64,000 nt of DNA, taken from NCBI GenBank assembly GCA_017399145.1, contig JAFQEG010000036.1, positions 1 to 64,000 on the forward strand, in the 5' to 3' direction. Under the pieces are notes generated by a model that saw nothing but the letters and a program-made list of their open reading frames with translations, did no database searches and was not told the origin of the DNA. Shown piece after piece: positions 41,076-49,656 of this stretch. Position 1 is the stretch's first letter. Every line of letters begins with the position of its first letter. Source of the stretch: Clostridia bacterium. Lineage in GTDB: Bacteria > Bacillota > Clostridia > Oscillospirales > CAG-272. The position numbers were made by a program, and so were the translations under genes.

Positions 41076-43301
41076 TTATTTGCGTCCCTTTTGCATTAGT
41101 ATGCCTGTTGCCGGGATTTTAATTTTTCTGTAATTGGAAAATGCCTCGGGATATTGCTTTTCGTAATCTACAAGCACCTTTGTTACCTTTTGCTTTTTCT
41201 TTAAATTCATTGCAAATGCAACCACACCATTTGCTGTCCTTGTGGATTTTGGTGCAACGAAGGATGGTCTTATAAGTATAGCCTTCTTTTCTGAGTTTAT
41301 AAGCATAAAGTACTCGTCGTTTTCCTCAGGAATAATACCAACAATTGGAGATGCGCTTGAATATGCGTTTTTAAGCTTTTTTCTGTTACCCTGTGTCTGA
41401 TATTGGCTCATTGGCACTCTTGCAATTCTACCATTTTCAAACACAAATAGTATCTTTTTGCCCTCTTCATATGATGGGTTGATAATCATCTTTGCCACCT
41501 TTTCATCAGGGTCAAAGTTTAGATGCTTTGGTATGTACAAGCCAAGATCTGATGCCTTAGAAAGCTCAAAGTCTGACATTTTTGCAAAGTATAATTGACA
41601 CTTGTCTGTAAAGAAAATAACCTCGTCCTTGTTGCTTATATCGCCCTCATAGATAAAGCTATCGCCTTCCTTTAATCTTTGCTCAGCATTACCACGAAGC
41701 GACTGTTGAGTAATCTTCTTTAGATAGCCGTCCTTTGTGACAAATAGTCTTGCGGTATAATCCTCAACAAAGTCCTCCTTATCAAGGGTCTTAACCTCTG
41801 TTGCTTGAATAATACCTGTTTTTCTTGGAATGCCGTATTTCTTTTTAATCTCTGTTAGTTGCTTGATTATGTACGCCTTTAGCTTTAATTCGTCCTCTAG
41901 AAGTGCTCTTAATTCGTTGATTTCGGCACGAAGAACGTCAATATCTGTTAGACGATTCATAATGTATTCTCTATTTAAGTGACGTAGCTTAATATCAGCT
42001 ATGTATTCTGCCTGTGCCTTATCAACTTCAAATTCCTCCATAAGGTTTGGCACAACCATTTCGTCCTTTTCGGTATCTCTTATAATTCTAATTGTTTTAT
42101 CAATATCAAGTAGCACCTTGCTCAAGCCTACTAGGAGGTGTAGCTTTTCGTTCTTTTTGTTGCACTCGTAGGTCTTTTCTCTTGTTACGCATTGAGTTCT
42201 AAACTTAATCCATTCAACAAGAATTTCCTTAACACCTAGCTGTCTTGGTGCACCATTTATAATAACGTTGAAGTTACAAGCATAGTTGTCCTCAAGTGAT
42301 GTATACTTGAATAGCTTTTGCATTAGTGCCTCAGGGTCTGTGCCCTTCTTTAAATCAATTGTAAATCTAAAGCCGTGAATACCGATTTCGTCACGATGGT
42401 CAACAACCTCCTTAAGCTTGCCTTCCTTTTGTAGGTCATCCATTTGCTTAGTTATTTTTTCAATGGTTGTTGTATATGGGATTTCTAAAACCTCTATCGA
42501 GTTGTCATCCTCGTTGTATTCGTACTTAGCACGAAGCTTGATTGGTCCCTTACCTGTTTCGTAAACCTTTTTAATTTGGTCTCGGTCGTATATTACGTTT
42601 GCGCCTACTGAAAAGTCTGGTGCCTTTAGAATTTCCATTATCTTTTCAATATCGCATCTTGGTGAGCGAAGAATTGCAATTGTAGCATCACATACCTCTG
42701 CTAGGTTAAATGAGCAAATTGATGAGGCAAGACCTACCGCAATACCCATATTTGGCGTTACCAAAATATTTGGGAAGGTTGTTGGAAGAAGTCTTGGCTC
42801 CTTTGTGGTGCTGTCGTAGTTATCAATCATATCTACCGCATTTTTATCTATGCCTGAGAAAATTTCTTGACAGAAGGGGTCAAGCTTTCCTCCTGTATAT
42901 CTTGATGCGGCGAATACCATTCCGTCACTATATTGCTTACCGAAGGTACCCTTTGAGTCGATAAATGGGTGCAAAAGTGCCTCGTGGTCTCTTGTAAGAC
43001 GTACCATTGTTTCGTAAATTGCTGCATCACCGTGAGGGTTTAGCTTCATGGTTTCACCAACAATGTTAGCGCTCTTTGTCTTATGTCCGTGCATAAGACC
43101 CATTTTAAACATAGTATAAAGCAATTTTCTGTGTGAGGGCTTAAAGCCGTCAATCTCCGGAATTGCTCTTGATAGCATTACGCTTACAACGTAAGGCATA
43201 TAGTTAGTTTCGATTGTTTCTGTTATAGGTTGAAATACTGGGTCGCTTTCTACATATTCAACGTAGTCCCTTTTAACCTGCTTTTTCTTAGCCTTTGCCA
43301 T
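41076..43301 (-). CDS. parC: type II DNA topoisomerase subunit A (ParC/GyrA-like)
   Basis: The 741-residue protein is the breakage-rejoining subunit. The catalytic tyrosine is Tyr135 in AASRYTGG, preceded by the quinolone-region segment NPHGDAAIYETMVRLTR. The winged-helix start has IPEIDGFKPSHRKLLYTMFKMG. A coiled-coil region (about 400-480) and a C-terminal pinwheel-like domain (about 490-741, IFFTDKCQLYFAKMSD, RIARVPMSQ) follow. It is shorter than GyrA and lacks the GyrA box, which suggests the topoisomerase IV-like A subunit often found in Clostridia. Its B subunit is not adjacent. It overlaps the sua5 stop by 14 bp. Confidence 0.85.
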   Translation of the reverse strand: MAKAKKKQVKRDYVEYVESDPVFQPITETIETNYMPYVVSVMLSRAIPEIDGFKPSHRKLLYTMFKMGLMHGHKTKSANIVGETMKLNPHGDAAIYETMVRLTRDHEALLHPFIDSKGTFGKQYSDGMVFAASRYTGGKLDPFCQEIFSGIDKNAVDMIDNYDSTTKEPRLLPTTFPNILVTPNMGIAVGLASSICSFNLAEVCDATIAILRSPRCDIEKIMEILKAPDFSVGANVIYDRDQIKKVYETGKGPIKLRAKYEYNEDDNSIEVLEIPYTTTIEKITKQMDDLQKEGKLKEVVDHRDEIGIHGFRFTIDLKKGTDPEALMQKLFKYTSLEDNYACNFNVIINGAPRQLGVKEILVEWIKFRTQCVTREKTYECNKKNEKLHLLVGLSKVLLDIDKTIRIIRDTEKDEMVVPNLMEEFEVDKAQAEYIADIKLRHLNREYIMNRLTDIDVLRAEINELRALLEDELKLKAYIIKQLTEIKKKYGIPRKTGIIQATEVKTLDKEDFVEDYTARLFVTKDGYLKKITQQSLRGNAEQRLKEGDSFIYEGDISNKDEVIFFTDKCQLYFAKMSDFELSKASDLGLYIPKHLNFDPDEKVAKMIINPSYEEGKKILFVFENGRIARVPMSQYQTQGNRKKLKNAYSSASPIVGIIPEENDEYFMLINSEKKAILIRPSFVAPKSTRTANGVVAFAMNLKKKQKVTKVLVDYEKQYPEAFSNYRKIKIPATGILMQKGRK

Positions 43302-44331
43302 TTATACCTCCTAATACACGGTGCGAGCATGCACGTATCATTCTGTTATAGATTGCCAAGGACTCACCCTCGTCCTGTGGAAGGTGAGCATAGACAGTAT
43401 CAACTCCTAGGTCGTCTGCCCTACGCAAAAGAATAAACAGATTGTGAGTCTGCATCTTTATGTCCTCTCTTTTGCCAACCGGTAAAAGATTTTTATTTTC
43501 AAGCTGTGATATTTCCTCGTCATAGCACATCACAGCACAGTTTTCTGTTTTTTGCTTTTGTTTTGTAAATTCTACAAAGTCAATATATTTGTCGTCAATT
43601 AAATATAGCTCAGCCTTAGGTGCGTAATGCTTATATTTCATACCGGGGGAAAGTGGCTTTTCTCCTGCCTTTAATTCCTCCTTTACTGCACCTGCAATTT
43701 GAGAATCCTTACATACTGTTTTTAAATCCTCAAGGGTAACCTTGCCCGGTCGCAATAGGATAATCGAATTATCCTTTATGGTTATAACGGTAGATTCAAC
43801 ACCTACGTCACATTCGCCACCGTCTAAAATCATTGGAATTTTGCCATTCATATCGTCAAAAACGTGCATAGCCGTTGTTGGCGAGGGCTTACCTGAGCTA
43901 TTTGCAGAGGGGGCAGCAATTGGCACACCCGACAATTCAATTAGCTTTCTTGCAACTGGGTGACTAGGACACCTAATTGCAACTGTGTCAAGACCTCCTG
44001 TTGCTTCCCTTGGTACGTTATCCCTTTTAGGAAGGATTATAGTTAGTGGTCCAGGCATAAAGCGATTTGCTAGTTCATAATAAAGGGGACAGGTGAAGGA
44101 AATTTTTTCGGCCTCCTCAGGGCTTGACACGTGAACAATCAAGGGATTGTCTGCCGGTCTGCCCTTAGCCTTGAAAACACTAAGACATGCGTTTTTGTCA
44201 AGTGCATTAGCGCCTAAGCCATAGACAGTTTCTGTGGGGATAGCCACAAGACTGCCGTCTTTTATAAGCTGTGATGCTCTTGATAGTATATCTATACTAT
44301 TTTCATCAACCCAAAAAATCTCCGTTTTCAT
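43288..44331 (-). CDS. sua5: L-threonylcarbamoyladenylate synthase (Sua5)
   Basis: The protein makes threonylcarbamoyl-AMP from threonine, bicarbonate and ATP, the first step of t6A37 synthesis in tRNA. The 347 residues include a YrdC domain (about 1-210) with IPTETVYGLGANA, KGRPADNPL, the basic KRDNVPREATGG and PSANSSGKPSPT, and a C-terminal Sua5 domain (about 230-345) joined by SPGMKYKHYAPKAE. This two-domain form is the Sua5 type rather than the short TsaC type. It follows prfA by 14 bp, a common arrangement in Firmicutes, where prmC often lies between them; prmC is absent here. Confidence 0.95.
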   Translation of the reverse strand: MKTEIFWVDENSIDILSRASQLIKDGSLVAIPTETVYGLGANALDKNACLSVFKAKGRPADNPLIVHVSSPEEAEKISFTCPLYYELANRFMPGPLTIILPKRDNVPREATGGLDTVAIRCPSHPVARKLIELSGVPIAAPSANSSGKPSPTTAMHVFDDMNGKIPMILDGGECDVGVESTVITIKDNSIILLRPGKVTLEDLKTVCKDSQIAGAVKEELKAGEKPLSPGMKYKHYAPKAELYLIDDKYIDFVEFTKQKQKTENCAVMCYDEEISQLENKNLLPVGKREDIKMQTHNLFILLRRADDLGVDTVYAHLPQDEGESLAIYNRMIRACSHRVLGGINGKG

Positions 44332-44345
44332 TTTGTCCCTTTTCC

Positions 44346-45413
44346 TTATGCGTTACCGTTTTTAAGCTTTTCGGCAGCATCGGCAGTTGCTAATTTATCG
44401 AGCATTTCACCGATATCGCCATTTAAAAATGCGTCAAGTGAATAGATTGTAAAGCCAATACGATGGTCTGTTACTCGTCCCTGTGGGTAGTTATAGGTCC
44501 TAATTCTTTCACTTCTGTCGCCTGTACCTACCTGACTCTTTCTTTCACTTGCTATTTTGTCGTTTTGCTCCTGCTGTTTCATATCGTACAGCTTAGCTCT
44601 TAGAATTTTAAATGCCTTGTCCTTATTCTTGAATTGGCTTCTTTCGTCCTGACACTCAACAACTATACCTGTTGGCTTGTGGATAAGACGAATTGCAGAT
44701 TCAGTTTTATTTACGTGCTGACCACCTGCACCACTACTCTTACAGGTTTCAACCACAACATCACCCATATTAAGCTCAACCTCAACGTCCTCTGCCTCTG
44801 GCAAAACGGCAACGGTTGCAGTTGACGTATGGATTCTACCCTGTGTTTCGGTTTCTGGCACTCTTTGTACACGATGAACGCCACTTTCAAACTTAAAGCG
44901 AGAGAATGCGCCCTCTCCTGATATCATAAAGGTAACCTCTTTAAAGCCACCTAAGCCTGTTTCGTTAACTCCTGTAAGCTCGGTTTTAAAGCCGTTTGAG
45001 TCTGCGTACATTGAATACATTCTGTAAAGCACAGAGGCAAAGAGGGCTGCCTCCTCACCACCTGCACCTGCGCGAATTTCTACAATTACGTTTTTATCGT
45101 CGTTGGGGTCCTTAGGAATTAGAAGAATTTTTAACTCCTCTTCAATAGTAGCTAGCCTTTCCTTACATTCCTTATATTCCTCAACGGCAATTTCGTAAAG
45201 CTCTCCGCTCTCCTCCTCCATTAAGGACTTGGCGCCCTCCATGTCAGATGTAACCTTTTTGTGCTCTCTGTATTTTTCAATAACAGGGGTAAGGTTTTTG
45301 TATTCCCTCATAAGCTTTGTAAACTCGCTTTGATTTGACGCAACCTCGGGACTTGCAAGAGCTTCTTCTATTTCTAAAAATCTTTTTTCTGCTTCGTTTA
45401 ATCTGTTAAACAT
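44346..45413 (-). CDS. prfA: peptide chain release factor 1
   Basis: RF1 ends translation at UAA and UAG codons. The 355-residue length is standard. The GGQ motif is SSGAGGQHVNKTESAIR near residue 230, and the codon-recognition region reads RVPETETQGRIHTSTATV, with PET in place of the common PAT/PVT tripeptide, a pattern typical for RF1 and not the SPF of RF2. The end, DHRIGFTIYSLDAFLNGDIGEML, is typical. The gene lies 14 bp before sua5, in an operon with the KDPG aldolase and aminopeptidase genes. Confidence 0.97.
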   Translation of the reverse strand: MFNRLNEAEKRFLEIEEALASPEVASNQSEFTKLMREYKNLTPVIEKYREHKKVTSDMEGAKSLMEEESGELYEIAVEEYKECKERLATIEEELKILLIPKDPNDDKNVIVEIRAGAGGEEAALFASVLYRMYSMYADSNGFKTELTGVNETGLGGFKEVTFMISGEGAFSRFKFESGVHRVQRVPETETQGRIHTSTATVAVLPEAEDVEVELNMGDVVVETCKSSGAGGQHVNKTESAIRLIHKPTGIVVECQDERSQFKNKDKAFKILRAKLYDMKQQEQNDKIASERKSQVGTGDRSERIRTYNYPQGRVTDHRIGFTIYSLDAFLNGDIGEMLDKLATADAAEKLKNGNA

Positions 45414-45414
45414 A

Positions 45415-46377
45415 TTACTTCTTCTTTACAAGATGGATTGCAAAGCCACAAATCTCGTCCTTAAGATAGATAACAGTCAAATTGCCCTTGTCGTCATATT
45501 TTGCTGTTTCCTCGTTGAACTCAATTCCCATTTTCTCAAGGTAAGCCTTAGCTCTGTCTGGGAAGTTTGTTGCCATTGCAATATGGCCATTTGCTCCTAA
45601 ATATTTTGTGTGCATAAGCTCAAACTCTGTGCCTGCAAAGGTAGAGGAATTGCCTACCTTATAGTCAAGACCGAAGAGTGTTGAAAGTAGCTGTGCGCCC
45701 TTTAATGCCTTTTCCTTGTTTTCACAGTTGATACCAACGTGAACAAGCTTAAAGCCAAGCATTTTCATAACTGCATTTCTTGTAAGACGAGTGATTTCCT
45801 CGAAGTTGCCTGCCTCGATTAAGGAGTCCTTAACCATGAAGCTACCACCACACGCAATAATCTTATTGAATGCAAGGTAATCAAGCATATTTTCCTCGTT
45901 AATTCCACCGGTAGGCATAAACTTGATTTGACCGTAAGGTGCGCTCATTGACTTAATCATATTAAGTCCACCTGCAGCCTCGGCTGGGAAGAATTTAACT
46001 GCCTTTAAGCCAAGCTCAATTGCCTGTTCAACCTCAGATGGTGTTGCACAGCCTGGAAGGATTGGCACGTTTCTTTCGATACAGTGCTTAACAACTCTTG
46101 GATTCAAGCCTGGGCTAACGATAAACTTAGCACCTGCCTCGATTGCCTCGTCTGCCTGCTCTGGTGTTAAAACTGTACCTGCGCCAACAAGCATATCAGG
46201 CATAGCCCTTGTGATTTCTGCAATCGCTTCCTTTGCGCAAGCTGTACGGAAGGTAATTTCTGCACAATTGAGTCCACCCTTAGCAAGTGCTTGTGCTAGA
46301 GGAATTGCATTTTTAACGTCTGTAATTTTAATAACTGGAACTAGTCCAAAATCGTGTAAATCCTTAATAATATCCAT
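45415..46377 (-). CDS. eda: KDPG/KHG aldolase fused to a VOC-like domain
   Basis: Residues 1-210 form a class I KDPG aldolase: Glu40 in NCAEITFRT, the Schiff-base Lys128 in KAVKFFPAEAAGG, plus GAGTVLTPEQ and FMPTGGINEENM. It cleaves 2-keto-3-deoxy-6-phosphogluconate to pyruvate and glyceraldehyde-3-phosphate, the last step of hexuronate use started by UxuA. Residues of about 215-320 form an extra domain (VHVGINCENKEKALKGA, then HIAMATNFPDRAKAYLEKMG) that looks like a VOC/glyoxalase unit. The role of that domain is unknown. It lies 1 bp before prfA, so translation is tightly linked. The start has a weak but present site. Confidence 0.9.
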   Translation of the reverse strand: MDIIKDLHDFGLVPVIKITDVKNAIPLAQALAKGGLNCAEITFRTACAKEAIAEITRAMPDMLVGAGTVLTPEQADEAIEAGAKFIVSPGLNPRVVKHCIERNVPILPGCATPSEVEQAIELGLKAVKFFPAEAAGGLNMIKSMSAPYGQIKFMPTGGINEENMLDYLAFNKIIACGGSFMVKDSLIEAGNFEEITRLTRNAVMKMLGFKLVHVGINCENKEKALKGAQLLSTLFGLDYKVGNSSTFAGTEFELMHTKYLGANGHIAMATNFPDRAKAYLEKMGIEFNEETAKYDDKGNLTVIYLKDEICGFAIHLVKKK

Positions 46378-46392
46378 TGTCCTTACCTACCT

Positions 46393-47784
46393 TTATTTGC
46401 AGAATGCAGAAAGTGCCTTGTGTGCCTCATACAAGTCGTTCTTAGAAATAACCTCCATTGGTGCGTGCATTGAAAGCACTGCAACGCCTAGGTCAACTGT
46501 GTTGATGTTTTGGTTTGCGATGTACATAGCAACTGTACCGCCTCCACCTGCATCAATTTTTCCAAGCTCGGCAGTTTGCCATACAACGCCTGCATCCTTG
46601 AAAATCTTTCTAATCTGACCAACATATTCAGCGCTTGCGTCGTTTGTGGAGCTCTTTCCACCACCACCTGTGTACTTATTCATAACTACGCCACAGTTGA
46701 TAATTGCACTATTACGCTTTTCAAATACCTCTGGATAGTTAGGGTCAAAGCCTGCGCTAACGTCAGCTGACAAGCACATTGAGTTGGCTCTTACCACGTT
46801 AGGATTACCACCAAGCTCCTTGGAAATTTCCTCAATTAGGTCAACGATAAGACGGCACTTCATACCACTTACGCCCTCTGAGCCGATTTCCTCCTTATCT
46901 GCAAGAATGCACATAAGTGTGTGCTCACTATTCTTATTTTCAATAATAGCTGTAAGTGATGGGTATGCGCATACTCTGTCGTCGTGACCGTATGCACCAA
47001 TCATTGAACGGTCAAGACCTAATTCTCTTGCCTTGCCTGCTGGTACTGCTGTAAGCTCTGCGCTTACAAAGTCGCTTTCAGTAATGCCATACTTTTCGTT
47101 TAAAATCTTGAGCATATTAAATTTAACCTTGTCCTCGGTTGCGCCCTCAAGTGGTTGTGAGCCGATAAGTAGGTTAAGACCCTCACCTGTGTGGGCTGTG
47201 CCTAGTGGCTTTTGAGATTGCTCTCTGCCAAGGTGTGGTAAAAGGTCGGTAATGCAGAAGATTGGGTCCTTGTCGTCCTCGCCGATTACAACCTCAACAC
47301 TCTTTCCGTCTGCAGTTGTAACTACACCGTGAAGTGCAAGTGGAATTGTAACCCATTGATACTTTCTAATGCCACCATAGTAGTGGGTCTTAAGATATGC
47401 AAAGCCCTCGTTTTCAAACATTGGGTGTTGCTTTAGGTCAAGACGTGGTGAGTCAACGTGTGCTGCACAAATTCTAATACCCGTCTCAACGCTTTCTGTA
47501 CCTGCAATGAATGCAAATAGGCTCTTGCCACGATTATTAAGGTAGTACTTACCACCCTTTACGATTTTACCACCTAAAACGTATTCTTCAAAGCCGTTTG
47601 CCTTAAGCATTTTAATGCCCTCAACAACTGCCTCTCTTTCTGTCTTAGCAACGTCTAGGAAGTGCATATATCCCTTTGCATAATCAGTAATTAGCTTTTC
47701 TTCCTTCTTTGTGCGTGTGTCAAACACGTTTTCCTTTTTGTAGAAAAGCTTTTCCTTTAATTCCTTTAAATCGTTTTTCTTCAT
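46393..47784 (-). CDS. apeA: M18 family aminopeptidase
   Basis: A 463-residue M18 (aspartyl aminopeptidase-like) zinc exopeptidase that removes N-terminal residues from peptides in the cytoplasm. Metal ligands and catalytic residues can be seen in CAAHVDSPRLDLK, ILADKEEIGSEGVSG, the LSADVSAGFDPNYPEVFE stretch, and the late His in AVLSMHAPMEV. The strand AGTES and helix pattern of the dodecameric family is present. The family is common in Clostridia and the precise specificity is not certain. It lies 15 bp before eda and 30 bp after coaE in the same direction. Confidence 0.93.
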   Translation of the reverse strand: MKKNDLKELKEKLFYKKENVFDTRTKKEEKLITDYAKGYMHFLDVAKTEREAVVEGIKMLKANGFEEYVLGGKIVKGGKYYLNNRGKSLFAFIAGTESVETGIRICAAHVDSPRLDLKQHPMFENEGFAYLKTHYYGGIRKYQWVTIPLALHGVVTTADGKSVEVVIGEDDKDPIFCITDLLPHLGREQSQKPLGTAHTGEGLNLLIGSQPLEGATEDKVKFNMLKILNEKYGITESDFVSAELTAVPAGKARELGLDRSMIGAYGHDDRVCAYPSLTAIIENKNSEHTLMCILADKEEIGSEGVSGMKCRLIVDLIEEISKELGGNPNVVRANSMCLSADVSAGFDPNYPEVFEKRNSAIINCGVVMNKYTGGGGKSSTNDASAEYVGQIRKIFKDAGVVWQTAELGKIDAGGGGTVAMYIANQNINTVDLGVAVLSMHAPMEVISKNDLYEAHKALSAFCK

Positions 47785-47814
47785 TTTATACTCCTGTTCC
47801 GTAGCTTGTGCTAC

Positions 47815-48414
47815 TTAAATTATTTTACTTATTAAATCCTTGACCTGCTCCTCGGGCCTTGCACCGCTTGAATTGTCAATTTCGTAATTGCAAAGCTCCC
47901 TTAGCTCACTATCAGACTTTTGGGAGGCTAATCTGCATATTGCATTTACTCTGGATATTCTATCTCTTGCTATGATTCGGTCGATTTTTTCTTGTCGGTC
48001 TGCTGTAACACAAATTGTAATATCACAAATCTTGTCAAAGCCACTTTCAAATAGCACAGGTGCGTCAACAAGCACTGCCAAGACACCCTCACTCTTGTAT
48101 TTTTCAATTAGTGCAAGGGTTTCCTTTAAAATGTATTTGTGAGTGATGCTATTTAAAAGCAATCTGTTTTTTTCGGAGCGTACGTCCTCAAAAACTAATC
48201 TTGATAGCTCTTTTCTGTTTAGCTCTCCAACAGAATCAAGAATACCACTTCCAAATGACTCTACAAGCTCCTTAAGACAAGGAGTGCCACGTCTTACAAC
48301 TACCTCTCTATAAAGGCGGTCGGTGTCTATGTGGGCGATTTTGTATTTTGCGAAAAGTCTACAAACGTAGCTTTTGCCCGACCCACTAGTACCACATATG
48401 CCAATTATCTTCAT
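47815..48414 (-). CDS. coaE: dephospho-CoA kinase
   Basis: CoaE phosphorylates dephospho-CoA in the last step of coenzyme A synthesis. The 199-residue protein has the P-loop IGICGTSGSGKSYVCRLF, the aspartate in IAHIDTDRLYREVV, the VLVDAPVLFESGF strand and the RIIARDRIS lid. The length is standard. Its ATG overlaps the TAA of the upstream dehydrogenase gene by one base, so it is translationally coupled. It is not adjacent to polA or mutM, its usual neighbours. Confidence 0.95.
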   Translation of the reverse strand: MKIIGICGTSGSGKSYVCRLFAKYKIAHIDTDRLYREVVVRRGTPCLKELVESFGSGILDSVGELNRKELSRLVFEDVRSEKNRLLLNSITHKYILKETLALIEKYKSEGVLAVLVDAPVLFESGFDKICDITICVTADRQEKIDRIIARDRISRVNAICRLASQKSDSELRELCNYEIDNSSGARPEEQVKDLISKII

Positions 48415-49532
48415 TAGATATACACCTCTTTGCCACTTTTATCTGATTGGTAGGCAGACTCTAATACCCTTTGTACGTATGCGCCGTCGTGGAAGCTTGG
48501 GCAAGGAGTCCTTTTATTCTCAACGGCTTGTAAAAATGCAAAATAGTTGCCTATGTGTCCTCTAAGCCAACCGATTGGTGCCTTTATACCTGGGAATATG
48601 CCCCCTGGGTGTGGGTATCTATTCACGCACTCAATTTTTGTGAAGCCACGCACACCACCAAGGACTCCGTCTTGTGCCTCGGTTGAATAATATTCAAGGA
48701 AATTAGGGTTCATTAAATCAAATTTAATACTGCCCTTTTCTCCATAGATTTCAAGTGTTAGGTCGTCGTTTGTGCCTTGTGCAATTTTGCTAACGCTTAT
48801 AGTGCCAACTGCACCAGACTCAAGGGTTGCGATAATATGAAATGCCTCGTCTGCGTTTGTCTGCCATTCCTTACCATTTGTGCCTAGGCGCACGGGGTAT
48901 GCAATTTGGCTTTTGCCAATTACGCTTTTGAAATTACCACAAAGGTAATAAACAAGGTCAACCACGTGAGACCCTAGGTCGAATAGCACTCCACCACCAC
49001 AAATGTCCTTGTCCTGCTTCCAGCCTGCACTTTTATTTACGTCAAGGGCACTTGAGTGGTAATATTTTACGTTAAAGGAAAGGATTTTACCAAGCTTGCC
49101 CTGGTCAACTAGTGCCCTTGCCTTCATAATTGGGGAAAGAAAGCGATTGTTAAATACCATACCACAATAAACACCCTTTTCCTCGACTAGGGTTGCTAAC
49201 TCCTTAGCTTGGTCATAGGTTATTGTAAGTGGCTTTTCACAATAAACGCTTTTGCCTGCAAGAATTGCTTTCCTTGCAGTTTCGTAATGATAGATATTTG
49301 GGGTGCAAATGTCTATTACGTCAATGTCCTTATTTTGAATTAGGTCATCCTCGCTTGTTGTGTAGGTAGAGATTCCATATTTCTCTGCAAATTCCTTTGC
49401 CTTGCTTGGTCTGCGAGTGCAAAGTGCTACTATTTTAGGCTTTATGTCTGTATCAAAAAAGAAAGGAATATTTTTTACTGCATAGGCGTGGGTTTTACCC
49501 ATAGACCCAGTGCCAATTAACCCTATTTTCAT
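48414..49532 (-). CDS. Gfo/Idh/MocA family oxidoreductase
   Basis: The 372-residue NAD(P)-dependent dehydrogenase has the N-terminal Rossmann motif IGLIGTGSMGKTHAYAV and the family signature VYCEKPLTI near residue 95. The C-terminal domain holds SAGWKQDKDICGGGVLFDLGSHVVDLVYYL, split by the Gly-rich turn, with the catalytic Lys/His region of the family. Members oxidise or reduce sugars, inositols and related compounds. The substrate is not evident; inositol or a sugar derivative would fit the sugar genes of the left half. It is the first gene of the run down to the 41-residue peptide gene. Confidence 0.88.
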   Translation of the reverse strand: MKIGLIGTGSMGKTHAYAVKNIPFFFDTDIKPKIVALCTRRPSKAKEFAEKYGISTYTTSEDDLIQNKDIDVIDICTPNIYHYETARKAILAGKSVYCEKPLTITYDQAKELATLVEEKGVYCGMVFNNRFLSPIMKARALVDQGKLGKILSFNVKYYHSSALDVNKSAGWKQDKDICGGGVLFDLGSHVVDLVYYLCGNFKSVIGKSQIAYPVRLGTNGKEWQTNADEAFHIIATLESGAVGTISVSKIAQGTNDDLTLEIYGEKGSIKFDLMNPNFLEYYSTEAQDGVLGGVRGFTKIECVNRYPHPGGIFPGIKAPIGWLRGHIGNYFAFLQAVENKRTPCPSFHDGAYVQRVLESAYQSDKSGKEVYI

Positions 49533-49567
49533 AGCTATTCCTCCCTTTATACATATTTTTACATTTT

Positions 49568-49596
49568 ATTATAACATTAAAAAAATATTTTTTCAA
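49568..49596 (-). promoter_or_regulatory. promoter of the dehydrogenase-coaE-apeA-eda-prfA run
   Basis: TTGAAA (49591-49596), a 17-bp T-rich spacer, and TATAAT (49568-49573) on the minus strand. Confidence 0.7.
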
Positions 49597-49622
49597 TATA
49601 TAAAAGATAAATATTTTAAATA

Positions 49623-49653
49623 AAAAGGCACACAGATATCTCTGTGTGCCCTT
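49623..49653 (-). terminator. terminator of the HtrA-like gene
   Basis: The stem AGGCACACAGA / TCTGTGTGCC with a TATC loop starts 3 bp after the stop codon and continues into a T run on the minus strand. Confidence 0.85.
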
Positions 49654-49656
49654 TGG

